From: Nectonema munidae
Lineage: Eukaryota > Nematomorpha > Nectonematoida > Nectonematidae
Direction of reading: 5' to 3'
Assembly: GCA_030549495.1 (NCBI GenBank)
Contig: JAUIRK010000673.1
Location: 1,364,001-1,428,000, forward strand
Length of the DNA stretch: 64,000 nucleotides
The notes under the pieces were generated by a model. That model made no database searches and had not been told where the DNA came from. It worked only from the letters and a program-made list of their open reading frames with translations. A program made the translations under genes and the position numbers. Of this stretch, positions 39,801 through 54,800 are shown in pieces. Within the stretch, counting starts at the first letter, position 1, and each line of letters opens with the position of its first letter.

Positions 39801-42800
39801 TTTCGTTCGATTAATATTCGTGTTTGAATTGTTTTCAAGAACCCTTTGTGAACATTTTAAAGATACAAAATTGCAATGCTTAATTTTTGTAATTTTCATT
39901 AATAGAAAATGCTAGTGATGAAAGCCAAGAGAGTATTTTTAATGACGTCATGGATTCCATCAAACTTGTATTGGAAAGTGAGAAGATTTTCCGGAAGAAG
40001 TATCATCAGCATAACAGCCACAAAACGTGTTCCTCCAATTTCATATGTCTCACTCCTTTGGTCAATGCTATGGACGCGGATAATTTGACGCCTCTTCTAA
40101 ATCTAAAGAAAAATCTCAACCCTAAATGTAAGTTAATCTTGAGTAATGCCCTCACATTTCTAAAAGGAGTCGCTAACATTGATTGATATGGCACAGCTTT
40201 TCCCTAAATTTTGGAAGATAAAAATCATTTCCCAAGAAAATCTCATTTATACTTTTTTGAAGAAGTTTTTTAATGCATTATTTTACCCATAATAATGAAT
40301 ACAATCAATTTAGATTTTGCACTAATTATTCCAGAGTTCTATAATGTAAATAATGTGTAAAAGTAAAATATAATAAAATTTAAAATAATAACATAACATA
40401 ACATATTTTATTAAGCAAAAAGAAGGTTGTTCAAACCTATGAAAATTGCTTCTAAAAATAATAACTTCAAATAATGAGATATTTGAGTTTTCATTAGACG
40501 AAACATCACAAGTGTAAAAACTTGAGATGACTCCAATGGAAGTCTAATCTATTTTTAAATATATTTAATGTTGGTGAATCCACAATATTATGAGGTAGAT
40601 TGTTCCAATCTTTAATTGAAGATTTAATGAAATAAGTTTTTCTAAAAGTGCCATAATGAGAGTCTAGTTAAAATTACATCGAGAAATAGGTGATGCCATT
40701 GGAGTTAAAACTTTTCTTTGTATGTCAATATTTTTCTTCAGTATATTATAAAAAGTTATCATTTTTTGTCTTTTAATTCTATAAAGAAGAGACGGAAGCT
40801 TGAGTTTTTTATTGTGCTTGTGTATGACATATCTTGGACACCAGCTACTTTTTTAGTGAACTTTTTTTGAACTCTCTCAAGTTTCCTCAATTCAAGCTTG
40901 TTGTGTGGGCCAGTAATTATATTGCCATATTCCAATATTGGTCGTATCATGGTTTTGAAGAGAAGAGAAGCATTTTTCTTATCAAGCTTGGAAAAACAGT
41001 CTTTAATCAAGTTAATTGTGCTTTGTTTTTGCACTTTAAATTTAATTAAATTTTAAAATAATGGTAATAAAAAAATCAATGACTTTTAATCAAATTCCTT
41101 TATCAGAAAAATATGAGTGCAGGGATAGAAAAAAAATATTTTTAATATTAGCGGAGATATTACAACTGTAATTCAAGAAAAAATAATAAGCAGTTTTTAG
41201 GTTGTTAACTTGTTTAGGCATAAATCTTTAAAAATCGTACTGTAGCTCACATCCTCGAAAGAGCGGCGCGATCCTCACTACTTGTCATTTTGGCAATTTT
41301 AGTGGGCGTTATTAAATTTAAAACATTTTGTTCCTTTTGATAATTACACTAGAGTAACATTTTTCACCAATTTAAAAATGCCAGTTGAAATTGGGTAATA
41401 ATAGTTAGCAGAACTTCAAAACATCACTCAACGTGGATGTTAGTTTCATGAAGGAAGATATCATAAGTTTTGCATATTTGCAACAAAAAGAATGTCATTG
41501 CTTTTCTATCTCCCTACTATGTTGAGCTCCTTTTTAGTAAGATGAATATTTGATGAAAAACAGGAAATTTGTTTATTTTTGATATTTTTAGAATATTTAT
41601 CCTCTTGTGAATGACTGCATGTCTCGCGAATATGGAAAAAATTTAACACTATAAAAATATAGAAAGTATATACATTCTAATATGAAACTATATTTCTGAA
41701 GTAGTATAATATTTTTTGAGACTAATATTCTTTTCTTGGAGTAATCTAAAAGGTCATTTAATTGCACTTACTATTATATTTTATTAATATTTATTTCGGA
41801 TCACATCAAGAATATCCACCCAAAATTGTTTCCATCAACAAAATCTGGCATAAAATTACTTTTATGAAAAGTTGCTACCGAATTGCTATTCTACCTCAAA
41901 ATTTTCATCAGTCATAGAGAATGTTTTAACAACTTTAAAAACTATACAATTTTAACAAACAATGCAAAAAACAAAAGTGGTGTTTTTATATTTCTAAAAA
42001 ATATGCGATGAAAAGTATATTTGATACTTTTTTTGTTATTCACATGAAGAATTTAGACCCGAATTTCTTGAATGCAAATTTTCTTCATGTGATCCTACAA
42101 GTCAGGCATAGATTAATAGAACTTTGAAAACAGTTATTATGTCATACGGATTGAATAGGCTTTCTTTAAGAAGTTTTAAATTATAGCGAAAGCATTAACT
42201 TCAATTCTAAATAAGAAAAACAATAAAACTTTGATTTTTATTCAAGGAACTAATCACTCTTGTAGAAAATTCTAAAAAAACATGTCAACAACTTCTACAT
42301 ACAACTTAGTCGTAGGGTACATTAAATCGTTAACTATTTTAGAGAATGATAGTAGATTTTAAATTTAGAAAAAGATTATTGTCCAATATATCTAAGATGC
42401 CTTATCAGTGTGATTTCTAGAAAAATTCAAATTTTTCTGCAAAGAAATTCAAGAAAAAAATTATAAAATTTTTTTTGTAAAAACAAGAAAAAGAAATGTA
42501 CTTAGCCTTCACCCTTTTTATTCTTTATTCCTCATTTGATTAGGAACTGAATCAATCAGTTGTTGGATAAGATTATATAGAATCTTTTTTTTGCCAACAT
42601 TCCTCAATGATCTTAGTTTTACTGATTCTTTGCTGTTCAACGGAAAGATTAATATTATTTTCCGGTTCAACAAACTCCTCCATTTCATAATCGTAAGATT
42701 TAATGCTAAATTATAACAATTACATTTCGCCTTTGTTTTTAATCCTGATTTCGGATTTTTCAAATAAATGTGCACAATGCATATGTTATAATATAGTCAA

Positions 42801-45800
42801 AAAATAATGCTAAACTTTCTTTTATTTATATAAATAGAGTAATTTTAACATAATTCAAAAATTAACACTTTTTATAAGTTAAAAATTGTCAATTTTTTAA
42901 TTATCATTAAGATATCTTTTTAAGTTAAATTACATTCCATTTTTTAAATGTGATTCTCTTCATTTTGAACTCATTTTCGGACCTAGAGTTTCTTGTTGTA
43001 TATGAATTTATAAGGCAATAATTTTATTCCCAGTAGATTTCCTAGGAATAGCAAGATTACGCTCCGCATTTATTGAGGTCTGACTGATTAAAGTTAATAT
43101 TCGCATTGCACCAATGAAATTTCGCCTTTTTTTATAGATATTAAAAAAATTGTGGCAATAGCAGAACTGCTACTAGACAACAACGCCTGTCCGAACATAC
43201 CGGATGGGTACAACCGAACGCTGCTTTCGTACTCCATCGTGTGCTTAGATGATTGCTACGAACTTACTCGTCTTCTCATCAACTACGGCTCCAACATCTA
43301 CTCATCAATACTCATGCATCTTCCCTTCTCTTCTTCCTTTGACTTGGAAAGCAGTTGTTACACTGCGTCTTGTTTGTGTGACTTCAAAACTTTGCAGGAC
43401 TTACAGATTTATTGCACTTGCTTTGAAGAAATGAGTTTCAAGTAATCTTTTGCGAATCATTTTTCACGGCGTTGGAACTCTTTAAATATTTGATATGGGT
43501 GCTAGGAAAATACCCACATCAAAATTCATTTAAGATATGTCATTTTTGACACTTTCATCTGAATATAAAAGCTCCCTAGCACCCATAAATGGTTTTAGGT
43601 ATAATGGAAATTTTTTTATACCTTTAATACAAAAATTGGCCTGGGTTATTTTCTATTTTGAAATGCAAATTCAAAAATGTCCTATCAGACTCAATTTTGA
43701 TTTATGGGCAACGTTGTAAAATAAATGTTGGTGATGTTGGAAAGATAGTTGCAAAAGTTTTGCAAAAAATCTCAACCAAGACTGAAGTAAAATATTTTAG
43801 TGGTTTGGGATCCATGTTTTGCCAAAAGGTGCTTATACGAAAGGAGCCAGAGAGTTTCTTTGCTTGATATAAGTAACCAATGAAATCAATGAATCAACAC
43901 TCATTCAGAGCATGCAAATTTGAATTCCACATAGTACATACAACATTAAGCATACGAGACACATTATATTTATCAATTCACTAGCATAAAGAGCATAATC
44001 ATATTACCTTAGAATAGTTTTATTAAAGCCATAATATATGGTCCCTCCTTGGTCCACTCTAAATTGCTGGTCCAATTTTTGAAAGGATTTATTCCACCCC
44101 AAAGTGGACTCAATCAATTTTAGAAACACTGGAGGGTACTAAATTGCTTATAAATTAAGTATTTATCGACCACAAAATTTTAAGGCGCTCTCAATGTAAG
44201 AACAATTGCAACAGTAGGAGTCGCGTGCAAGGCAGAGTGGAGTCCTCCTCCCTTCCAAAAAGCCATTCCTTTCATCCGAAATTCACGTTGAAGCCGTACT
44301 CGCACGTGAATTGCTTTCGCGACAGAAAGAACATCCAAAACAACATCATTTGTAGGCACTGCAATCTCAAGTCCAAATCGTAAGCCCTTGAATTTCCTTT
44401 CTTTTGTATGAACCAAAATTTTTGATATCCCAAAAGATGCTTTAGACTTTAAATTTGAGTGAAAGAGTAAAGAGAAGAAGCTGCTCTATAAATGACCTCG
44501 TTAGAAATTGATGGAAGTGACTTAAGAAAAGTTGTAATATCACTAAATCTCCACCTACATAATGAGGACTGTGTGAAAAAATTTCTACCCAAAATATACT
44601 TTTATCTTATCTAACTAATTGAATAATTAAATGCCTAACTAATTTACTTGCTTGCTAACTATATAACCGGCTAACGTTAAAATTTTCATTTCTTCCGTTG
44701 ACAATTTGTTACACCTCACTAGTCCTAGAGAAATTTCATTAGTAAACCAATGTCGTTTTGGAATAAGCAGCATCATTAATTATATTAGCAAACGTTATTA
44801 CCAAAATAGTAAACAAAGTACTGTTCAAGTATGTAAAGTACATTTTCGCAAAACGACATAATCGATTATTAAGCTTAACTAATCATTAAGTAAATTCCAT
44901 TCTTAATTTTATTATAAGTACGAATCATGATTGGAAAACAACTCACAGACAAAAAATTATAAGAATTGAAATGAATAAATTGTACATGACAACATATAAG
45001 CATTTGCTTGTAATTTTAAATGAATCACAAATATAGATGAGTAGCTGACATGCGTTGACAATGCTCTTTCTTGCCTTCATCATTTGATAGTAAATGGATA
45101 CGCTCAAATACATTGAAGACGTTCTTCATCCAACATAAATTTATTTTTTGCCTCCAGACCCTAAAAATATTTCCTGGACCCAAGTGGAATAAAGTATCCG
45201 CTTTATTTTTTCATCAAGTAATATAACTATCGTTCATTAAATTTTTAAATATATAATAATAATTAATAAACTTAATAACCACATCTTCAATCTTAATTTT
45301 TTCAATCTTAATTTTTTCTTCATCTTAATAACATTAATAAACTTTGAAAAGTTGTACACTTTTTTGCTTCCTTTGACTCCCAGTTGGAGTGAAATGTGTG
45401 TGCTTGCAAATGGGACAAAAATATAATAAGAAGAATGCTATTTTGATTCATTATGTACAAATAAAATTGAATATACATATTCATTTAAATAGAATTCCCT
45501 TGTTAGAAATGATATAAATTGCTCAATTTTTAATGTTTCTTTTGATTTGAGAGACTTCTTTTCAAGATAAAATAGAGATTACCGGTATTTTTTAATACAT
45601 CACTCTGTTTGAAATTAGCCATAGCTCAAATCTTTTTTTCTAATGTTTTTCTTTTTATGCAATTTCTTTTGTCTCAACCTTAAAAGATATATGAATTTTT
45701 AGGGTATATTAAATTTTCTAAAATGGCTACAACTTTTTCAAATGTAAAATTTGCGTTAGAAGTATTGTGTACTAAGCGAGTTGTTCTTGGCTCGATTCAG

Positions 45801-48800
45801 ATTGTGATATCACTATTTATCCCATTATGGAAAATTTGTTCTTCCTTTAAATATAGTACACAAATATACGAAATAAAAATAAATAAATATAATTTAAAAA
45901 TGGAAGAATCTATTGCATTCACTCAATAAATCTTTGATTTCATTAACTTCTTGTTTATTCGAATTTTGACTTTGAACAGCAAATTCGGAAAAAATAAATA
46001 CCATTTGCATTTACCAGTTTATTATTTTGATATAACATATTTCATCTTTTTCTACATAGAGAGTCTGATGAATACGCCTCCAGTATATCGCCATTTTTGA
46101 TGGAGATCCTTGAAAATGGGTTCGAAGTGAATACAAACAGCTTTGACGAAACAAATACTTCATCAAATACTTTTTCATTTCAACAACACAAAGGAGGCGT
46201 TCTTGACTACTCCACGTCTACCAAAGCACATCGTAAAGATCATCTTTTTCAAATAACCAAATACTTGAGTAGTTAATTTCTTTTATTAAAAAATAGTAAA
46301 AATAAAGGTACATTTTCATTGATCGTTTGTTTATACATACTTTTATTTATCTATTAACCGAAAATTCAACAGCTGAAAACGATAATACAGTTTTTAGTTA
46401 AGTATCTTTTAAGAATTAATTAATTCGCGAAAATTGCTGAATTCTGACCGAGTATATATATACATGACCTTATTTATTTATTAGTCAAATTCTCTAACTC
46501 TTCAAAGTTAAAATATCAATCAGACAAGCCAAAATAAAATTTTAATAAGCTATTTACAATGTTTACATCTTGAATTCAAGTTTTCTTTAAAAAATCAAAA
46601 ATCTTGTGTTGTGAACATACATTTCATTACCTTATGTTGCTTAATACGGTATGTTGTGTAAAATAAGTAATCCAGCGACATTTTAACAAATTAAAAGTTT
46701 TATTAATTAATAAATTCAAAACTGTAACTTATTTCTCTAATTTATATTTATTTATATATTTAATATTAATGTTTTAATATTAAATGCACGTAATTAAATA
46801 TTAATATTTAATATTTAATGAAAATTGCTCTATTTTTGAACGAACTAGTAAATACAAGCAGAATTCTTATAAGTAAAAACTACTGTGTGTATTTCTACCA
46901 TCAATTCCTTAAGTCTTTGAGATTACAAAAACGTTTTCATTTAAAATAAATTCTCTTCATTTTTCTCACAGATCACGAAAAAATGAACAATATGATTGAA
47001 AATTGCAACTTTCTGAGTTTACTCGTCGATGGAGATGTGTGTTCGTTTGACTGGTTTTTTCGAAGTATCATTGCTAGGCGCAGTTTGGAAAACAGTCAAA
47101 AGAGCCTAAGGTTGTTGGCAATGGTATAAATTCCTTCTTTTTCTTTTTTACCCAAGCAAATGGCACTTTCATTTAAAAAATTCTTGATATTTATTTAGTA
47201 TATAGATTAATGTCTGAAAAAAGGGTTTTCAACTTAATACTTTAGCCAGGAGTTTATTTGATCCAAAAAGTTTTTATTATTGGATGATTTTTTGTATATT
47301 TTTATGAAATAAGCTTGAATATATAATATTCATTGTAATTGAACCTTACATTTCGTGCAAACCATTTTCAACCTTTACAGAAAATAAAAAACAAAAAAAT
47401 TATTGATCTATTGTATTAGTCAATTTATTTATCGACTTAATACTAAAGATGTAATGAAAAGAGGGAACAATAAATAAAATGATATCATGAATATGAGCGT
47501 TTGTTGGTAAACTCTTTCATCTTCAATTAACACCTAAGATTGCCAAGATAGGAAAATTAACTGTAAACGCGAAAAAGCAATTGAACACTATTAATGTGTA
47601 AATAGGCATGGCAAGTTGAAGATAAAAGAGCCTGAAGAAGTCAAGTTTTTAGTCGAAACGGGTTGAATAATTCTGATCATTATTTATAAAATCACCTTAA
47701 TAAATATTTTATATTTTGTGATAAATTTATTTTTAAGTGGGTGAGACGTTAAGAGATTTGTATTTACTAATTCAATTATAAATAAAAAAGAGTTAAATTG
47801 TAGACATTTTTATAAATCACTCCACCAGGAATACATGGTCACGATTATTTATACTTTAAATTTTGTTTCGGCAAAAATAGCTTTCTTTAGAAAATAGAAA
47901 AATTGTCAAGTGTGACATGATTACATTTTAAAATCTAAGTTGCCTTAATAAATTTAACAATTTTCAAAATATATATAATTTCTACTGCATAAGGAATATG
48001 TACACTACAAAATACAAATTTGATTTGTGCAATTTGTTTTCTTGTTAATATCTATCATAATAATCGTGAAATAATATTCCTTGAAATACAGGTTTTTTCA
48101 AAAAGGGGGTTGGTGCTAAAGTAGTCTTTGGTAAAAAAAACTTTTCACTCTTTTTACCCTAATCCTTCCCTCACTCTCCCTTCAATGAGGTACGGACTCT
48201 ATATTGCTTGTTTTAAATTAGAGATGTTTTAATCACATGGCGTGTTCAACCTTTAATTTAAAGTGATTAAACAACTCCTAAAATATTGTTTAAAAATTAA
48301 ATCCATTTCTTTGATATTCCTTTTCTAGAAACTTTAATTTTCCACCCTTACTTTAAGAAAGAATTTTATTTTGGAAAGCAAACTCATTTTTCAAGGGCTG
48401 ATGCATAGAGATAGCTAAAACGAAACAGTCGCCCTACTGTATGGCGTACAGATGTCGCAGTTTTACTAAATTGTCCTCTTTTTATCACACCCTAACGAAA
48501 TCATTCTCACCTAATTTATAGTTAAAAAAACTAGGTTTTAAATAACTATTTTTAAATTTGATTAATTATTATTTATTTTTTATTATAAAAATTGCTTTCT
48601 TTCTGTAACTTATTTTTGACATTGCTTATTTTTATAATGAATAAAATATTTCTTCATGACTTTTTCCACGCCTATATTTGTCCGGGACGCTGATTTAAAA
48701 ATAGAGCTCCACTATACAACTGACAACCCTAATAACAGTATGTATTGTATGATGCTCATCATGGGGAACATATGATTCAGATTTTAACTTTTCCCTCAAA

Positions 48801-51800
48801 GAACCTTTGGCAACTTTGTTTAATAAATCATTGAAAGGATGTAAACTTCTTGATTATTGGAAATTGAGCTGTATAACTCCAGTTTATAAAAAAAAGGAGA
48901 CAATTAATTTATCAAAGACAAAATTCTTAATCATCTTGTAAATAACAAACTCATATCAACACACAAACATCGTTTCCTTCCCAAAAAATCAGCAGTTTCT
49001 GCTTAATCCAATTTTCAAAAATAGTTGAACTTGATCATTGAATAAAATGAGAACTATTAATTTACTCTACTTAGACTTCCAAAAAGCGTTTCATAGGGTT
49101 CCTCATAAAAGACTTATCCCAAAACTAGAATTGTTTGAAACCTTCTATCTTAAACATTTACTGCGTTTAAATGGACAAACATCAAGAAATGTATTAGGAC
49201 CTTTATTTTTATTAATTTTTATCAACGACGTTACAAATGATTTACACTTCTTACGTGACAGTTTTTTTAAATGACATCAAAATATTCAATATTCCGGTTG
49301 TAAGTTCAAATGTATCTTTACAGAACGATTTATACTCCTTCTATGAATGCTCTATCAGTGGTTCCTAACCTTTTTCCAATGGCAACCCCATTTAAGCATC
49401 ACCAGACTTTCTGCAACCCCACCCAAACATCAAGGCTATATTAATTGATTAAAAGGTATACATAAGAATGCTCCATAACTGCAGTAAGTTGTTTTATTAT
49501 AGCAAGAACGAAAATATACACTTATATACAATATAATTAGCTCAAAATATATCATTTATTTACATAATTGGATGTTACTGATGCGAGTAATACAAGCTTT
49601 ATTTTGATAATAAACAATAATGTTCTTAATGTCATGTTTGGTACTGCTTTTCTATTACCAACTTCTCAATCCGTGATGTTCCTTCAGCATGGAGTTTAAT
49701 TCTTAGCATCGATTTTATAAGTAGTAAAGATGAAAAGGTCACTTCACACGTAAGGAAAAGGCATGCGAATTCTCAGCATACCTTCAGCCAAATTTGGATA
49801 TCGAAGTAATTTCTTGATCCAAAATTGATTCACTGCTATGGATTCAGAGTCTGTATTTGCACAGTCAGATGTGATAAGATCAATGAATTCTTCTTGATAT
49901 CTTTCAGGAACATCTTCAATTTTTGCAGCAAATGGTTTTCTAAATATACTAATCAATAACTGAGTCTTTTCTGGAAAATATCGACTAAACTCCTCTTTTA
50001 AAAGTGTTGGATCAGCAAACTTTAAAAACTGATATTGAATAGAACATCAGTCTCATTTTCTTCAACAAATGTATTTAATGTGGGAAACATGTAAAAATTT
50101 CTATTTTTTATCCTTTACAACCAAAGATCCAGGCTTCATTTGGATTCGTTTTTCTGCAAAATCAAGTGTTCGAATTCTCTCCCTGGAGTGAAAGATTAAG
50201 GGAATACAGTATTGTGAAGAAATCTACCAAGTATGCAGTTTTTACCAAATTATTCATGTCACCAAGGAAATTTGAAGGTTTTATTCTTCTTTGTGAGGTA
50301 GGAATTCTCTCATCTCAGCATTCAACTCAAAAAATCTCTTCAATACTTTTCCTTTTGACAGCCACATTACTTCAGTGTGCGATAGAAGAACTTCATGCTT
50401 GGAATCTATTTCTTAGCACAGTTTAGCGAACAAGCGATTGTTCAATGCATTAAACAGACTGGTATCACAATGACACACAGAGATGCTAGATACAAACACT
50501 TAACTGACACAAATAATCCGAGAAGTCGCGACTCTAGGGTCGGGAACCCCTGGACTCTATACAGTGGGATTTGGGCTTTAATATAAACATCATCAAATTG
50601 ACAAATCTATTATGCTTTCTTCTTATGTGGCATGACTGAATCCAAAGAGCATAAACAAAATGACCTAGGATTGATAATATCGATACAAAGTTTCATTTTA
50701 ATTCACATGTTTCAATTGTTGTGAAAAAGCATATTCTACGATACATATGTTCAAAAACACCTTTATTTTATCCAATTTTGATGTCGCTGTCTATCTTTTC
50801 AAGTCGTTGGTTCTTAAATATGGAAACGTGATTTATAGTAGTTAATTTGTAAGTAATGTGAAGAAAATTGAAAAAGTTCAAAATAATTTTACTAAAAGTT
50901 TGTATGATATGATTTTTAAGAAATGTTCCATGCTCACAGAGAATGAGATACAAATAAATTCATATTTCTCTTAAATTTAAAAAAAAACTATCTAAAAATT
51001 TTATTTTTAAACTTTTTATAAAAAATTGAGTCATTATTGACCAAAAAAGTAAAATGGTTAGAAGAAAATTACGAAAAACAGAAAAAGGCAAATAAAAAAG
51101 CTTATATTTTTGAATTTGAGAAATTATATAAAAAATATAATGAACAAGAATATTTTGAAAAAGATAAACTTGTACATTTAACATAATTTAAATCATTTAA
51201 TTTATTTCAAAAAAAATAAATAAATGCTAGATCAATTAGAATCGATTTTTTCGGCGCTTCCAACGTCGTCCGTTTCATAAATAGTATTTTTAGGGATGAG
51301 TTATCTCAAATCAAAAATAGAAATGATGATAAAACACTTTCATACTTATTATATTTTTTCAAACATCAATTCTAAATTTAATAAATCTTCATTGCAAAAA
51401 TACTTTGTTTTTCATACTTTTTAGAAATCTACAAACGTCGAGATGTAGCCAGTGTTTGAAAAAATTTTCAAGGAACCTTTCTCCAGTAAACTAGTGGATT
51501 TCCTAGTTTTGAGTGTGAAAAAATTATATGAGAATCACTGATTCGCTCTTTGAAAATTTACTACACGATTGTCATTATTATTATCTTCAGTAAACATATG
51601 TGTACTTATACAAAAAGAGAAAAATATGCCAAAACTGCGCACTTAATTCATTTTCTATGAAGAACAAAATTTTTTTTAATTATTTTTAAAACGATTTTTA
51701 TTTAAATAAATTTAAAAAGGATATGGGCATAAATAAAACCAAGCGTAATAACACGAAACTCATTAATTGGCAAACCTATCTTGAAATCTATTAGAAGTAC

Positions 51801-54800
51801 ATTTTCAAATTTCCTCTAAAACTTCTCAAAATACCTCTTTTACTTATACCCAATACTGTTTCAAATGCTTTACATTCTAGATCATCGACACAATCCTCAA
51901 TGTTATATTTATAGATACTATTCACTGTTTTTCAGATTTAAAAATCTTTTTGGTCAAAACTACTAAATACATTTTCCAAAGTTTAAATTTGCGTCTAAGA
52001 TCATTTTTAATTCAATTAAAACTGATTAAAAACTTTTGAAAAAATCTTTGTAAAAAAAAGTTTATTTCATCTTTTTGATAAATAAAATGTGTATTATAGA
52101 AGCAACTACATGGATGGTTTATGAAATGGCAGCTTTTTTTTAATGATTATGCTATCACGTGAAAATAGGCAAACCATAAGATTCTAACCTTTATATTGGG
52201 GAAAAAATTCGGAGTTTCCAAACAAAGAGATTTGGAATTCATTATAACACATGACATGTTTTTGCAAAGGCGTATTCAGCAAATCAATCAATAAAAATTA
52301 AATGTCTCATTTGTAAGATGCAAACTCTTCTCTATTATTCAAAACTCTTGTTCGACCAATTCTTGACTATGGAAATGTAATCTGTTTTCTTTACAAGATA
52401 TATTATTGGTTGCACTAACATATATGGAGTTTCTATGTACCACATAAAATTAGTTAGGGATATTTTGGCAAAATTCTTTCTAATAGGTTTCAATACATGC
52501 CTTGAATTTTCTGCTCATCCTGACATATTTAAACTTTGTAAAGTATATCATATTTTCAAAAAAGGAGATAAATGTAAGGTTGACAATTATTGTAGGCCTG
52601 TGTCTATAATTCCAACTATCTCAAAAATATTTGAAAAATTACTCTTTAAACAAATGAATTATTTTTTTATCTATAATAACTTGTTATATACTTATCAGTT
52701 TGAATTTCGTCGACATCGTAACACTCAATCCTTACTTTGTTTGTTAGTAAATCATATTATTGATAAATATTCAGCAGATTATTCTACAACTCTTTTATAA
52801 ACTTTTTTAAGACATTTGATTTAATTCCTCATAAGATCTTACTTCAAAAGTTTAGTGTGTATGGTTTCTAAAAAGTGCATTGTTTCTTATGGAATCATAT
52901 TTTGAGTTGAGACCACAGCAATTGTGAGTTTTATCTGAATAAAAGTGTACAAATGCAGGTGTTCCCCAAGGATCCATTTTAGATTCGCTTCTTTTTTTTG
53001 ATAATTACCAATGATTTGTATTATGCTAAACGTAGATGATCTCCTTATAAATATGCCGCTTTTTCCCTCTGAAGTATCATTTTGAAAAAATATACCTAAA
53101 ATAAACTTTAAAGTTTGTTTGATTGGGGCTTTAAAAATGAAATTATAATTAATAAAAATAAATCAAAGTTAATTCATTTTTCTAGGAATAATCAGTTATA
53201 TCTAAAATTGGATAATTTGCTCTTTGAAGTTGTAGACAATGTTAAATTGTTAGGCATAATAATAGATAATAAATTGAGTTAAAAAAATTCCATATGATAG
53301 TAAGCTTTCTAGAGTGATTGGAATTTTGAAAACTGTTAAAAGTTCTCTCCCTCTTCGAGTTAAAAAATTGTTGTATAATTCCTTCTTTTTACCCAACCTT
53401 AATTACTGTTTAATATTATGAGGACGCAGCAATCTCTCAATTTTGAAAAATCTTAAAAACAGTAAGATATATTTATGGCCTTAACTATGTATGTCATAAA
53501 ATCTATTTATTTCTTGATTGCAACATATTAAAAGTTGAAAATCTCTATAAGTATAATCTATCAATGTTTATTTTAAACTCTTTAATGGAAGTTTGCATAA
53601 TGTCTTTGAAAAATTTTTGGCTGATTGTAATTATTACTTAAGCTAGAAATATCTAACGCGTTTACCCTACTACAACAGAGTGAGATTTTACCATATCAGA
53701 CTTTTGGAATAGTAATACACATTTATCGGAATACATTTACATTTGAATATCGGATCATTTAAAAATTAATTAAAAAAGAAGATACTAAAAAATACTCATC
53801 TATTTCGTGTTATTTTTCTAGCTTGATAATAAACTCCACTAATATTTTTAATCGGATAAGAAAGTTTCATCACTGTTACATGCATATTATCTATCATGTT
53901 GTATTTATCATTTATAATCCTAACCTCTTCTTTTGGGTGTCATCTTTTTTCATAATACTCTTCTTTTGATTATGCATTTATTCTTATTATTCATTAAGTC
54001 TTGTGTGATTTCATGAAAGCGACTCAATGGCCTTTTGAAATTTCACAGCAATAGATCTTTTATTTAGAATTGTGAATACTATCCATAAAATTTATTTTAT
54101 TGTATCTTTTAATCTTCTTAATCTTTGTTAAACTGTGTATTTTCCCAATAAAATCTTCTCCTTCTTCTAAACAGAAAAAAGGCAAGCAATGATAACAATT
54201 TACAGAAATGTCTTACCACTCATATAGCCCAACTTGTTTCAAGGAGTTATACCGTCATTATGGAACGCGTCGACGTGACTATTTCTCGGACATCAATATT
54301 TCTATGAATAACATTATTGAAAATATCGACGTAACTATCTAACGAAAATCAACATGCAATAATGGAATGAAAAATAGATAGGATAAACAGTAAATTGAAT
54401 TGAGGTTAGGATTGTATAGTGGTGAACATAATTTTGAAACAAATTAAATATAATGGGTTCTCAGGATTTTTTACTATATTGTAATTACTGATGCCATTCT
54501 GTCTATATATAGGCTTTTTTTTTTACCTTTTTTCGATTAAACCATTTGTGCCCATAACAATCACACTATTTTGCAAATTTATATAATTCCGATTGTAGTT
54601 TAGCCTTTCTTTAAGTTTAAATGAAGATTTGGGTTAAATCAGTTAATGTTATGTTATGATAATGGATCGCCCCCTTTTTTTTAACCTCTCTCCCCCTTAA
54701 CAAAAAGTTTCGAGTCTGACTTTCTTTTTCTTTTCAGGCGATGTCATGCGAGCCGTACCGAATGAAACTACATGTGTACAAGTGCATGTTCCGCAATATT

